Assembly (NCBI GenBank): GCA_024231905.1
Contig: JAAEQC010000199.1
Span: 1 to 64,000 of the forward strand
Length of the DNA stretch: 64,000 nt
Source of the DNA: a bacterium
GTDB lineage: Bacteria; Krumholzibacteriota; Krumholzibacteriia; LZORAL124-64-63
Direction of reading: 5' to 3'
Of this stretch, positions 1 to 9,934 are shown piece after piece. The notes below the pieces were generated by a model, which saw only the letters and a program-made list of their open reading frames with translations, searched no databases and was not told the DNA's origin. The position numbers and the translations under genes were made by a program. The first letter of the stretch is position 1. Every line of letters begins with the position of its first letter.

Positions 1-1794
1 GAGTGTTGCCAGGTCGACGCCTTCGGGCAGGGAGAGATCCGTGGCGGCCGCGTGTCGATCCGCGTCGTCACTCAACCGTCGCAGGGCCGTCTCGGCGTCG
101 CGTAGATCGCCGGTGGCTACGAGCCAGGCCGGGTGCCGGTCTACCAGGTCATCGACGGGACTCGAATCCTCGAGGTCGGGTGACAGTTCGAGTCTGCGCA
201 GCAGGTCCGCCGCCTGGTCACCGGCGGTGGCGGCTTCGTGCTCGGCCCGTTCCAGATCCCGCCGGGACCGCTCGAGGCGGGCGGCCAACTCGCCGTGCCG
301 GCGCAGGCGTCCCCGCAACTCGTCGTGGGCCGCATCGGCGCTTGCGGAAGTGGCGGGTGCGGCCAGGCCCCAGGCCGCCAGTTCCAGACCGAAGGTGGCC
401 AGGTCCGTGTCCAGATGTCGGTGGGCCTCGGCTGCGGCGGTGGCGTCCCGGGCCAGATCCTCGCTCCGGGTTTCGGTTTCGTCTCGGGTTCGGGAAGCCG
501 TTTCGGCGGCCTCGGACAGGGCTCGCCGCCGCTCGTGCAGCGCGCCGGCCCGGGACCAGGCTGCCAGCAGGAGCGCCCCTCCGCAGGCCGCTATCGCGCC
601 GCCGCCGGCCAACGCCAGGCGCAGGATCGTCGAAGGGATACCGGGCAACGCACCGGCCACCGCCGCCAGGCAGCCACCGGCCAGCAGGGCCAGGGCCGTG
701 AAGCGTCGTCCCGATCCGGGCACCGGGGCCGGGGTTGCGAGATCCGCGGCGAAGGCGGCGAGTCCAGCGTCCGCAGTGTCGAGGATCCGCTGCAAGTGGG
801 CCAGGATGTCACCGTTCTCGTCAGCCGAACCGGTGCGGGCCTCACGGGAAGCGGTCAGGGTCCGCACGAGGGTGGCGTGGCGTTCGTCGGCCAGGTCCGC
901 CGCGTGGGACGCACGGCGGCAGGCCTCGGCCAGGGAGGCGATCCGGTCCAGGACCGCCTCGGGATCCGGCCCGTCGGGCAAGGCCAGGGCGGTGATCTGT
1001 TGCTGCAGGTCCGCTATCTCGGCCCCGGTCTCGGCCACGCGTGTCTGGTGCTCGGTCCGGACTTCCCGCAGTCGTGCCAGTTGGTCGGCGTCGTCGGGGC
1101 GCACCTTCGCCATGGCGGCGGGGAGGGCTTCCAGGGCTGCCGCGGCCTCATTCCGAACCCGTGCGGCCGCGGCGCAGGCGCGGTGGGCTTCCAGGGCGGC
1201 AAGTCGGCGCCCCGCTGCCTCGGCGGCAGCAGCCCGGGCTTCCAGATCCGCTTCGCCGGTACGTCGGCCCGCCAGTTCCTGCTGGCCGCGATCGATTCGC
1301 ACCACGTCCTCCCGTGCGGACTGCAGGGCCTGAGCCAGGGGCCGCACCTTCTGGCGGGTGGGTCGGGGAAGGGCCTTGGCAATGCCGACGAGATCATAGC
1401 CGCCGGTCATGTCCGTCCGGATGGCCGTGGCCAGGTTCCGGTCGAAGGAGCCGTGGCTGCCGAGGAGGTCCGGCGCCGCAAGCCGGTAGCAATCGGCCAG
1501 GTGGAAAGGCGGCAGGGTCGGTGCCGGCGACGGTTGTCCATCGCGCAACCAGGCTGTGGCCGCGCCGTCGCAGGTCACGGTCCAGGCGGCCGTTTCGGTC
1601 CGGAAGTCGGCCCGTAGCCAGGCGTCCTGGGACGCCCGCAGCTCGGGCCACAGCAGGTCGCGCACGGCCCGCGCCACGGAACTCTTGCCGGCGGCGTTGG
1701 GACCGATCAGGAGATTGACTCCGGCGCCGGGTTCGAGATCGAAGGGCTGGTCCAAACCGGGCAGACGCCGCACGCGTAGGGAGGCGAGTCTCAC
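1..1794 (-). CDS. YhaN/SbcC-type AAA ATPase with coiled coil (3' end outside window)
   Basis: Partial gene: it starts at GTG 1794 and stays open to the left edge (598 codons seen). The N-terminus has a P-loop GPNAAGKS at residues 31-38 after a short beta-rich segment, as in SMC/SbcC/RecF-like ATPases. A long Arg/Ala/Glu-rich helical region follows. Near residues 365-383 and 390-411 there are two hydrophobic stretches (FTALALLAGG..., LALAGGGAIA...), which as I recall are typical of YhaN-type proteins rather than classical SbcC. The GTG overlaps the stop of the upstream metallophosphoesterase gene as GTGA, so the two are translationally coupled, matching the YhaO-YhaN/SbcD-SbcC pairing in DNA end processing. 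The Walker B end lies outside the window. The family call is good; the exact substrate is unknown. Confidence 0.85.
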   Translation of the reverse strand, partial: MRLASLRVRRLPGLDQPFDLEPGAGVNLLIGPNAAGKSSVARAVRDLLWPELRASQDAWLRADFRTETAAWTVTCDGAATAWLRDGQPSPAPTLPPFHLADCYRLAAPDLLGSHGSFDRNLATAIRTDMTGGYDLVGIAKALPRPTRQKVRPLAQALQSAREDVVRIDRGQQELAGRRTGEADLEARAAAAEAAGRRLAALEAHRACAAAARVRNEAAAALEALPAAMAKVRPDDADQLARLREVRTEHQTRVAETGAEIADLQQQITALALPDGPDPEAVLDRIASLAEACRRASHAADLADERHATLVRTLTASREARTGSADENGDILAHLQRILDTADAGLAAFAADLATPAPVPGSGRRFTALALLAGGCLAAVAGALPGIPSTILRLALAGGGAIAACGGALLLAAWSRAGALHERRRALSEAAETASRTRDETETRSEDLARDATAAAEAHRHLDTDLATFGLELAAWGLAAPATSASADAAHDELRGRLRRHGELAARLERSRRDLERAEHEAATAGDQAADLLRRLELSPDLEDSSPVDDLVDRHPAWLVATGDLRDAETALRRLSDDADRHAAATDLSLPEGVDLATL

Positions 1795-3080
1795 GGGGTG
1801 CCTCCCTTCGCCGCCATGAGTCTCTGCAGGAGGCGCCGGGCGGCTCGTGCTCCGCAGCGCCTCAGTTCCGCCTCGTCGGGAGCGGTCCGTGGCGCCGCCG
1901 GCGCCAGTCTGCGGGCCTCCTCGTCGGCGGTGCGCAGGCGCTCCAACAACTGCCCGGTCAGGGCTTCCTCATCCGGATCCGGTTCGGCGTTCTCCAGGAT
2001 GAGGATGCGCCGGGCGAGCAGACCCGGTGGATCCTCGCCGCGAGCCAGGTTCGCCAGATCGAGTTCCAGCCGCAGATCCGTGTCGATGCGGTCCACGAAG
2101 ACGGTCACGCCGTCGAAGTTCACGGGCGACGGGTCCAGGGCGACGGCGGCTTCCGCCACGGCCAGGGGTCGGGCGACGGCACCCGTCAGGACAGCCCGCA
2201 CACCCAGCACCGAGTGAGGGGGCAGACCCAGCCCGACGGTGCGGATCTCCAGTTCCGCCAGCAGGTGCTCCTGCAGGTCGTCCGCCCCGGCCAGGTCCGC
2301 CGGGACAGGGATCTCCCAGCGCTCCCAACGCAATGCGGCCACGGGCAATCGTTCGCGGGTGATCGATCCGTCCGCAGCCACGGCTACCAGGACCGGGCCG
2401 TGCCGGCCGGTCTCGGTGGGATCCAGGCCGACCAGGGAGCCGAGATAGGCCGGACGTCCGTCGGTCGTCACCGGGCTCGGCACGTGGATGTGACCCAGCA
2501 GCCAACCGTCGTAACCCAGGGCACCCAGGGCGGCGCCGGACACCGGGGCGTAGTTGCTGGCGCCGGCGTCCAGGTCCCCGTGGAGCAGGCCGAAGGTGGG
2601 CAGGTCGGCGCGGGCTGGGGGCGGGGGATCGGCCAGGGGACTCGATTCCCAGGTCTCCCGGGGAAAGGACCAGCCCACCACGCGCACGCGGGGGCTTCCG
2701 TCGCCGCCGAGAACATGCTCCTCCCAGGTGCCACCGGCTCCCAGCAGTTTCAGGGGCGCGCCCGCCCGCAGCAGCCCCGGCAGGGCGCGCGTGTCGTGGT
2801 TGCCCGCCACCGCCAGGATCTGGATGCCCGCGGCGTACAGTCGTTCGAGCCCGGGGCGCAGGGCCGCGGCGGCCTCGAACAGGACGTTCCGCCGGTTCAC
2901 CACGTCCCCCGCCAGAGCCACCGCGTTCACCCGGTGGGCCAGAGCGGCGTCCACCGTGCGACGCCAGGCGCCGGCCGGTCCCAGGTCGTCCGGGTCGCCC
3001 ACACCGGCAGGCAGGCGCGCCACGCGCGTGCCCAGGTGCATGTCGCCGACGAAGAGGATCCTGGTGGTCGAAGTCGGCAT
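1791..3080 (-). CDS. YhaO/SbcD-like metallophosphoesterase (DNA repair exonuclease)
   Basis: A 429-residue calcineurin-like phosphoesterase. The metal-binding motifs appear in order: GDMHLG (12-17), GDVVNRRN (from 58), GNHD (93-96), LLHGD (165-169) and GHIHV (196-200). This is the full set of the Mre11/SbcD fold. The C-terminal third is helical and Arg/Glu-rich, as expected for a capping or partner-binding region. GGAGCG precedes the ATG. Its stop overlaps the start of the following ATPase gene by four bases, so the two probably form a nuclease-ATPase complex acting on DNA ends. Upstream, about 200 bases separate it from the HDOD gene, so it may have its own promoter. Confidence 0.9.
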   Translation of the reverse strand: MPTSTTRILFVGDMHLGTRVARLPAGVGDPDDLGPAGAWRRTVDAALAHRVNAVALAGDVVNRRNVLFEAAAALRPGLERLYAAGIQILAVAGNHDTRALPGLLRAGAPLKLLGAGGTWEEHVLGGDGSPRVRVVGWSFPRETWESSPLADPPPPARADLPTFGLLHGDLDAGASNYAPVSGAALGALGYDGWLLGHIHVPSPVTTDGRPAYLGSLVGLDPTETGRHGPVLVAVAADGSITRERLPVAALRWERWEIPVPADLAGADDLQEHLLAELEIRTVGLGLPPHSVLGVRAVLTGAVARPLAVAEAAVALDPSPVNFDGVTVFVDRIDTDLRLELDLANLARGEDPPGLLARRILILENAEPDPDEEALTGQLLERLRTADEEARRLAPAAPRTAPDEAELRRCGARAARRLLQRLMAAKGGTP

Positions 3081-3289
3081 GGGACGCTCCGCTGAAAGTC
3101 TTGCAGGAATCGGGACCAGTATGGCGGGGCCGGCGCGGCAAGTCCAGGGTCAGGGCGTCAGTAGCCGAAACCGCGAGCGATGGAGGACCCGGGCAAGGGC
3201 ATGGCCGCCAACAGGATCAACTCCACGCGCAGCAGGGTTCCCACGCGCCCCGGACCCGCGATTCCGCAAAGTGGTCGAATGGCGGAGGG

Positions 3290-4168
3290 CTAGCCGACGA
3301 GCTTGAGCAACTCCATGGAATGCACCAGATCCTCCTCGATCTGCCCCTGGAGCAGGGCGATGTCGTCCAGGTCGGCGCCCAGCAGTTTTAGGGCGGACCG
3401 GTCGCAGGTCTCGGGAGGAAAGGCTCCCGGTGCTCCGTGCCCGAGTTCGTAAGCCACGTAGTCGGCCACGTGGACCAGGGCCGTCAGTTGGAGGGCGCCC
3501 GTAGCCGAACTGGGAGTGTGGTGGTACTGGACGGCCTCCACCACGGCGGGCGGGAAACGCCAGGCCCGGAAGACGGCCTTGCCGATGGTGGCGTGGGTCA
3601 GTCGGAAGAGTTCCCGCTCGCAATCGATCCAGGAGAGGTGATGTTCCTGGGCGGCCTGGCAGACGTCGGCGAAGTCCTCGGCGAAATGGCGTTTCTCGAT
3701 GAGCTTGCCCACGTCGTGGAGCAGTCCGACGATGAAGGCCTCCTCCTGCTGGTTGGGCAGGTAGCGGCCCGCGAGGGCCTTGCTCACGGCGGCCACGGCG
3801 ATGCTGTGCCGCCAGAAGCTGGCCATGTCCACCCGGTCGGTGGACTCCTCGGCGCCGAAGTAGTCGAACACGGAGATGGCCAGGGCAGCGCTGCGCACGG
3901 CCTGGAAGCCGAGTACGACCACGGCCCGGCTGACGGTCATGATCTCCTTGGCCGGACCGTAGAAGGCCGAGTTCACGAGGTGCAGCACCTTGGCGGTCAG
4001 GGCCTGGTCGCGGGCGATGATCTCCGCCAGTTCGGGGACACCCGTATCCGGGTCCTGCATCTTTTCGAAGAGTTCCTGGTAGATGACCGGCAGCGTCGGG
4101 ATCTCGTAGACGAGGCCCTTCAATTCGCGCGGGTGCAGGTCCATCAGGGACTTGGTCGTCGCCTTCAC
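3290..4168 (-). CDS. HDOD domain signalling protein
   Basis: A 292-residue cytoplasmic protein made almost entirely of an HDOD domain (HD-related output domain). Visible family features are the N-terminal LPTLP-like turn (IPTLPVIYQEL, 23-33), the helix LTAKVLHLVNSAFY (58-70), H121, the HD pair H151-D152 in LLHDVGK, and the helix HATIGKAVFRAWRFP. HDOD proteins usually act as non-catalytic signalling scaffolds; catalytic activity cannot be judged here. No receiver, GGDEF or kinase domain is attached. It starts at GTG 4168 with AAGGAG seven bases upstream. It lies 104 bases downstream of selD on the same strand and may be cotranscribed, but there is no functional link that I can support. Confidence 0.9.
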   Translation of the reverse strand: MKATTKSLMDLHPRELKGLVYEIPTLPVIYQELFEKMQDPDTGVPELAEIIARDQALTAKVLHLVNSAFYGPAKEIMTVSRAVVVLGFQAVRSAALAISVFDYFGAEESTDRVDMASFWRHSIAVAAVSKALAGRYLPNQQEEAFIVGLLHDVGKLIEKRHFAEDFADVCQAAQEHHLSWIDCERELFRLTHATIGKAVFRAWRFPPAVVEAVQYHHTPSSATGALQLTALVHVADYVAYELGHGAPGAFPPETCDRSALKLLGADLDDIALLQGQIEEDLVHSMELLKLVG

Positions 4169-4272
4169 GTGAACTCCTTCAAGCAGAGTTGCGCACGGGT
4201 GTCTCTGGTCTGGTTATCGACGGCATCGCTGGGAGTTTAAAGAAAATCCGAGGCGCGACCGGGAACGACGGG

Positions 4273-5328
4273 TCAGCCGCGGAAATCGAGGAAGGGGTCG
4301 CCGGCGGTCCGCGAGGTCACTTCGCCCACCACGGCCGTGCAGAGGGCGCCGTGTTCGGCCATGGCCGCCAGCACCTGATCCACCCGGTCGGCCGGTGCCG
4401 CCACCAGCAGCCCACCACTGGTCTGGGGGTCATGAAGGAGGCCCTCCATGCCGTCGGGCAATTCAGCGGCCAGGCGGAGGGTCTCGCCCGTGTGGGCGGC
4501 ATTGGACTTGGTGCCGCCGCAGGTGAAGCCCTCGGCGCACAGTTCCACCGCCTCGGGCAGCAGGGGTAGGGCGGTGGTGTCGAAGACGAAGCAGGCATCG
4601 GCGGCGCTGGCCATCTCGCGGGCGTGGCCCGTGAGTCCGAAGCCGGTCACGTCGGTGACGGCGTGGGCGCCGGCCTCACACAGGTGGGCGCCGCAGGTGT
4701 TCAGGGTGGTCATGGCCGTGACCAGCGCCTCGTAGCCGGCCTCGTCCAGGCGACCCTTCTTCATGGCTGCCACCAGGGCGCCGGTGCCCAGGGGCTTCGA
4801 CAGGAGGAGCACGTCGCCCGGCTGGGCGTCGGAGTTGCGCAGGATGCGGTCCGGGTGGACCAGGCCGGTGACGCTCAGGCCGAACTTCACCTCGTTGTCC
4901 CGGACCGTGTGGCCCCCAGCCACGGCGCAACCCGCCTCGGCGCAGGTGGCGGCGGCGCCTTTGAGGATCTCGCCCAGCACGGCGTTGGGTACGCCGGCGG
5001 GGGGGTAGCCCAGGAGGTTCAGGGCCAACAGGGGCTTGCCGCCCATGGCGTACACGTCGCTCAGGGAGTTGGCGGCGGCCACGCGCCCGAAGGTGAAGGC
5101 ATCATCCACCACGGGGGTGATGAAGTCGGCGGTGCAGACCACGGCGCGCTCAGCGTCCAGGCGGTAGACGCCGGCGTCGTCCGCCGTCTCGAAGCCCACC
5201 AGCAGGTCGGCCGGGGCGGCGGCGTGGATCGAGGTCAGGATGTCGTCCAGGTCCCCTGGACTTAACTTGGCTGCTCAGCCCGCGCTCTTGGCGAACTGGG
5301 TGAGGAAGACTTTCTCACCGAACGACAT
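4273..5328 (-). CDS. selD: Selenophosphate synthetase, itself a selenoprotein (Sec18 = in-frame UGA)
   Basis: Makes selenophosphate from selenide and ATP, the selenium donor for Sec-tRNA. The conventional ORF would begin at 5199, but the true start is ATG 5328 behind AAGGAGGTGAC. Reading from there gives LTQFAKSAG-UGA-AAKLSPGDL, which aligns with the SelD active-site loop AGC(G/C)CKISP; the UGA (5275-5277) sits exactly at the catalytic Cys/Sec position. With the UGA read as Sec the protein is 351 residues, normal for SelD. Other SelD signatures are LVGFETADDAGVYRL, VAGGHTVRDNEVKFGL, TDVTGFGLTGHA and CGGTKSNA. A SECIS-like hairpin follows at the expected distance. The second Cys of the loop (C19 in many SelD) is Ala here. 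It lies 77 bases downstream of glnS. Confidence 0.95.
5245..5261 (-). promoter_or_regulatory. bSECIS-like hairpin in selD
   Basis: Immediately after the Sec UGA, at bases +17 to +33 counted from the U, the coding strand reads GTCCAGG-GGA-CCTGGAC. This is a perfect 7-bp stem with a three-base loop starting GG. Bacterial SECIS elements are small stem-loops about 16-37 bases after the UGA with G in the loop, recognised by SelB. Position, size and loop all agree; SelB itself is not in the window. Confidence 0.8.
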
Positions 5329-5405
5329 GTCACCTCCTTCCGACGGTGTCGGCGCACAATTTCGCCGCGAAGTCCCGACGCGTCAACACCGGGGCGGCAG
5401 TCCCG

Positions 5406-7118
<1,713 letters not shown>

Positions 7119-7180
7119 GGGGGACCTCGATGTTTCGGGATCGGCGCCGACACGGCGCGGATCGGTGGCTAGGAAGCTAA

Positions 7181-7210
7181 GGCCGGGGGCGGGGAATGTA
7201 AACCCCGGCC
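7181..7210. repeat. Inverted repeat between glnS and cytochrome operon
   Basis: GGCCGGGG (7181-7188) pairs with CCCCGGCC (7203-7210) across a 14-base loop. It lies in the 185-base gap between divergent genes, so it may fold in the glnS leader or bind a regulator. No T-run follows on either strand, so a terminator role is unlikely. Confidence 0.35.
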
Positions 7211-7223
7211 GGGCAGCGAGATC

Positions 7224-7252
7224 TTGCCAAGACCGCTGTGTTCGTGAAGAAT
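7224..7252 (+). promoter_or_regulatory. Weak sigma-70-like promoter candidate for the cytochrome operon
   Basis: TTGCCA (7224-7229) is followed by 17 bases and AAGAAT (7247-7252), about 50 bases upstream of ATG 7304. The -35 is fair and the -10 poor. It is the best-spaced pair I see in the gap, but such matches arise by chance. Confidence 0.25.
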
Positions 7253-7303
7253 GGCCCCGATACTTAAAGTAGACAACTCCACTCCGCATTTTCGGGGGAC
7301 AGC

Positions 7304-8170
7304 ATGGCGCGTCGCGACGGCATCCACGGAATCATCCTCGTCGTGCTCGGGTTGGCAGTGACCGGACTGGTCCTGTGGGCTGTGGCCACGGGCTGGGACT
7401 TTTACGTCACGTCCCCTGAGGAACGCCCTCACCACGAGGACTTCCGGGTCTACCGCCCCGCCGGCGACGTGGGCCACGGCCTGGGCATCCTGGGCACCGC
7501 CATGGTGCTCCTGCTGTTGCTCTACACGGCGCGCAAGCGTGTGCGGGCCATGCGGCGCTGGGGAAATCTCCGCGTATGGCTCCGCTATCACATTTTCCTG
7601 GGGGTGGCTGGCCCCATCTTCATCACTCTCCATACATCCTTCCGCGTGGGCGGACTCGTGGCCGCCAGTTACTGGTCCATGGTGGCTGCGGCCCTGAGCG
7701 GTGTGGTGGGGCGCTACCTCTACCAGCAGATTCCCCGCAACGTGCTGGGCGAGACCCTATCCAGCGACGAGGTCGAAGCCGCGTGCGAGTCCCTGCTGGT
7801 GGAGTTGACCACGGACCACGGCGTCTCCCAGGAGGCCCTGGACGGTCTCGAGATTCTGGCCGTCGGCTCCCTGGAGAATCGGCCGGCGCCGGTGGCCCTG
7901 CTGGCCCTCCCGTACCGGAATATCATGCTGGCTCGACAATTGCAGAGTTGGATGGTCGGATTTAGCGGAGGAAGCGCCGGGGAGATGAGAGTCCCCGCCC
8001 GGAAATGGGTTCTCTTGACGCGCCGCCTGCTGCTCTTCCACCAGATCCGCGACCTGTTTCATTATTGGCACGTGTTCCACAAGCCCTTCGCGTTCATCAT
8101 GATCTTGGTGATGATCGTGCATGTGGCGGTGGCCGTGGCCCTCGGGTACACGTGGCGCGTCGGTTCCTGA
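7304..8170 (+). CDS. Bis-heme b-like integral membrane protein (quinol/cytochrome c reductase-type subunit)
   Basis: A 288-residue membrane protein with about five hydrophobic helices (roughly 8-27, 57-76, 95-112, 119-140, 260-282). Histidines are paired 14 apart in two helices: H96/H110 (YHIFLG...TLHTSF) and H259/H273 (FHKPFAFIM...HVAVAV). That is the ferric-reductase/NADPH-oxidase-like arrangement for two b hemes, one near each membrane face. H253 and H256 are additional candidates. A soluble segment at about 145-235 separates the helix sets. It is the first gene of a same-strand run with two multiheme cytochromes, a barrel and an Fe-S flavoprotein, so I infer it moves electrons between the quinone pool or flavoprotein and periplasmic cytochrome. 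GGGGGAC precedes the ATG. The specific family was not identified. Confidence 0.75.
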   Translation: MARRDGIHGIILVVLGLAVTGLVLWAVATGWDFYVTSPEERPHHEDFRVYRPAGDVGHGLGILGTAMVLLLLLYTARKRVRAMRRWGNLRVWLRYHIFLGVAGPIFITLHTSFRVGGLVAASYWSMVAAALSGVVGRYLYQQIPRNVLGETLSSDEVEAACESLLVELTTDHGVSQEALDGLEILAVGSLENRPAPVALLALPYRNIMLARQLQSWMVGFSGGSAGEMRVPARKWVLLTRRLLLFHQIRDLFHYWHVFHKPFAFIMILVMIVHVAVAVALGYTWRVGS

Positions 8171-8215
8171 GCGGAGACCCGGATCACGACGAGAATGACG
8201 ATCGAGGACGACCCC

Positions 8216-9934
8216 ATGGCCGGTTCGCAGTCGGCAATCCGCAGCCCAAAGTGGACGACGAGGTCCACTATTGCACGCCTCGCGGCCGGGCTGGCCCTGC
8301 TGGCGGCACCGGCGTTCGCCCAGCTCTCGCCCGGTGATCTCAGCCGCCCCCACGCCGACCTCGAAGGTCTGCGGCGCTGCGGTTCGTGCCATCGCCTTGG
8401 CGATCGCGAGGTGGCGGGCAAATGCCTTGAGTGCCACCAGGAGATCGCCGCCATGCGAGCCGGCGGCCGGGGTCTGCACGCCGCAGACGAATACGAGGAT
8501 TGCGTGGATTGCCACGTGGAGCACCAGGGCCGCGACTACGACCTGGTCCACTGGCCCGGCGGCCGCGAGAATTTCGACCACGCCGAGACGGGGCACGCCC
8601 TGGCCGGAGCGCACGTCCGCCTGGAATGCCACCAATGCCACGCCGTGCGGAACATGACCGCACCGGGTGACCTGCGAGCGACAGGCAAGGATCTGGCGCG
8701 GACCTATCTGGGTCTGGCCACCGCCTGTGCTTCATGCCACGACGATGTCCACCAGGGGCAGTTCGCGTCCGGCGGCGACGTCCCCGCCTGCACCCGGTGC
8801 CACGACGAATCCGCCTGGAAACCCGTCTCCGGCTTCGACCACGACCGGACCGCCTTCGTACTCACCGGACGGCACGCCCAGGTGGAATGCGGTCGTTGCC
8901 ACGCGGACCTACCCGCGGCCGACGGCGCCCCGGCCACGCCGCACTTCACGGGTCTCGAATTCGCCACCTGCACCGCTTGCCACGCCGATCCCCACGCCGG
9001 GGCCCTCGGCAGCGATTGCACCCGTTGCCACACCACCGGGGATTGGCGGCAGATCATCGGCGAGGGCTTCGACCACGGGCTCACCGGTTACCCGCTGGCC
9101 GGCCGCCACCGGGACGTCACCTGCGCCTCCTGCCACGGCGGTGACCGGCGCAAACCGGCCCACGGCGCCTGTCGGGACTGTCACGCCGACGCCCACGACG
9201 CCGGTGCGGTGGACCGTCCGCGTCTGGCCGTGTGCAAGGACTGCCATGGGGTCGAAGGCTTCCGTCCGGCCCGTTTCGGACTCGAGGACCACGCACGCAC
9301 GGAGTTCCCTCTGCGGGGCGCCCACCCGGCCATGCCCTGCTTCGCCTGCCATGACCCCCTGGCGGCGGCGGCGTCCCGGGTCGCACCCTACGACCGGGCC
9401 ACGGACCTGACGCCGGCCCACGACCGTTGCGTCGATTGCCACCGGGATCCCCACGACACGCAGCCGCGGGCCGACGGCGCCGACGCTTGTCTGGGCTGCC
9501 ACACGGAGGCGTCCTGGCGCCGAGTGGACTTCGATCACGGGACCACGGCTTTCCCTCTCACCGGCCGTCACGAAGGCGGAGCCTGCCGATCCTGCCACGC
9601 GGGGGCCGATGCCGGGCAGTTGCCTTTCGCCGGCGCTGCGAAGACCTGCGCCGGTTGCCACGAGGATGTGCACCAAGGCGTCTTCGCCGACGCGACCACG
9701 GGCCGGATCGACTGCGGCCGCTGCCACGTCACCACCGACTGGCTCGCCGAGAACTTCGACCACGACCGGGACAGTCGCTTCACCCTGCGCGGCGGACACG
9801 AAAGCGTCCCCTGCCGAAATTGCCACCTGCCCCTGGTGGAGGAAAGACCGAGCCTCCTGCGCTACAAGCCCCTGCCCGTGGACTGCCGATCCTGCCACGC
9901 CGCCGAGCCCGCCACCGCCGGAGGTCGCCCATGA
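8216..9934 (+). CDS. Secreted 20-heme c-type cytochrome
   Basis: A signal peptide (hydrophobic LAAGLALLAAPAFA, cleavage after AFA) is followed by 20 CxxCH heme c motifs in about 540 residues, from CGSCH to CRSCH near the C-terminus. Motifs recur with a spaced pattern in which FDH...F-L-GRH precedes CxxCH, so the chain is built from repeated two-heme modules like cytochrome c3/c7-type proteins; extra His residues between motifs can supply distal ligands. The ATG at 8216 with GAGG eight bases upstream is preferred to the in-frame ATG at 8195, which lacks a ribosome-binding site. The stop overlaps the next cytochrome start (ATGA). Expected location is the periplasm or outer-membrane interface, as a long-range electron wire. 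Confidence 0.92.
   Translation: MAGSQSAIRSPKWTTRSTIARLAAGLALLAAPAFAQLSPGDLSRPHADLEGLRRCGSCHRLGDREVAGKCLECHQEIAAMRAGGRGLHAADEYEDCVDCHVEHQGRDYDLVHWPGGRENFDHAETGHALAGAHVRLECHQCHAVRNMTAPGDLRATGKDLARTYLGLATACASCHDDVHQGQFASGGDVPACTRCHDESAWKPVSGFDHDRTAFVLTGRHAQVECGRCHADLPAADGAPATPHFTGLEFATCTACHADPHAGALGSDCTRCHTTGDWRQIIGEGFDHGLTGYPLAGRHRDVTCASCHGGDRRKPAHGACRDCHADAHDAGAVDRPRLAVCKDCHGVEGFRPARFGLEDHARTEFPLRGAHPAMPCFACHDPLAAAASRVAPYDRATDLTPAHDRCVDCHRDPHDTQPRADGADACLGCHTEASWRRVDFDHGTTAFPLTGRHEGGACRSCHAGADAGQLPFAGAAKTCAGCHEDVHQGVFADATTGRIDCGRCHVTTDWLAENFDHDRDSRFTLRGGHESVPCRNCHLPLVEERPSLLRYKPLPVDCRSCHAAEPATAGGRP

Noticed and set aside
41..1718. Long plus-strand ORFs over the first 1.7 kb
   Set aside because: Their proteins are Arg/Ala/Gly/Ser shadow sequences opposite the ATPase gene, whose P-loop is clear on the minus strand.
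7119..7289. 57-codon N-terminal extension of glnS
   Set aside because: No ribosome-binding site and no family counterpart; MSDETKS at 7118 has GAGG before it.
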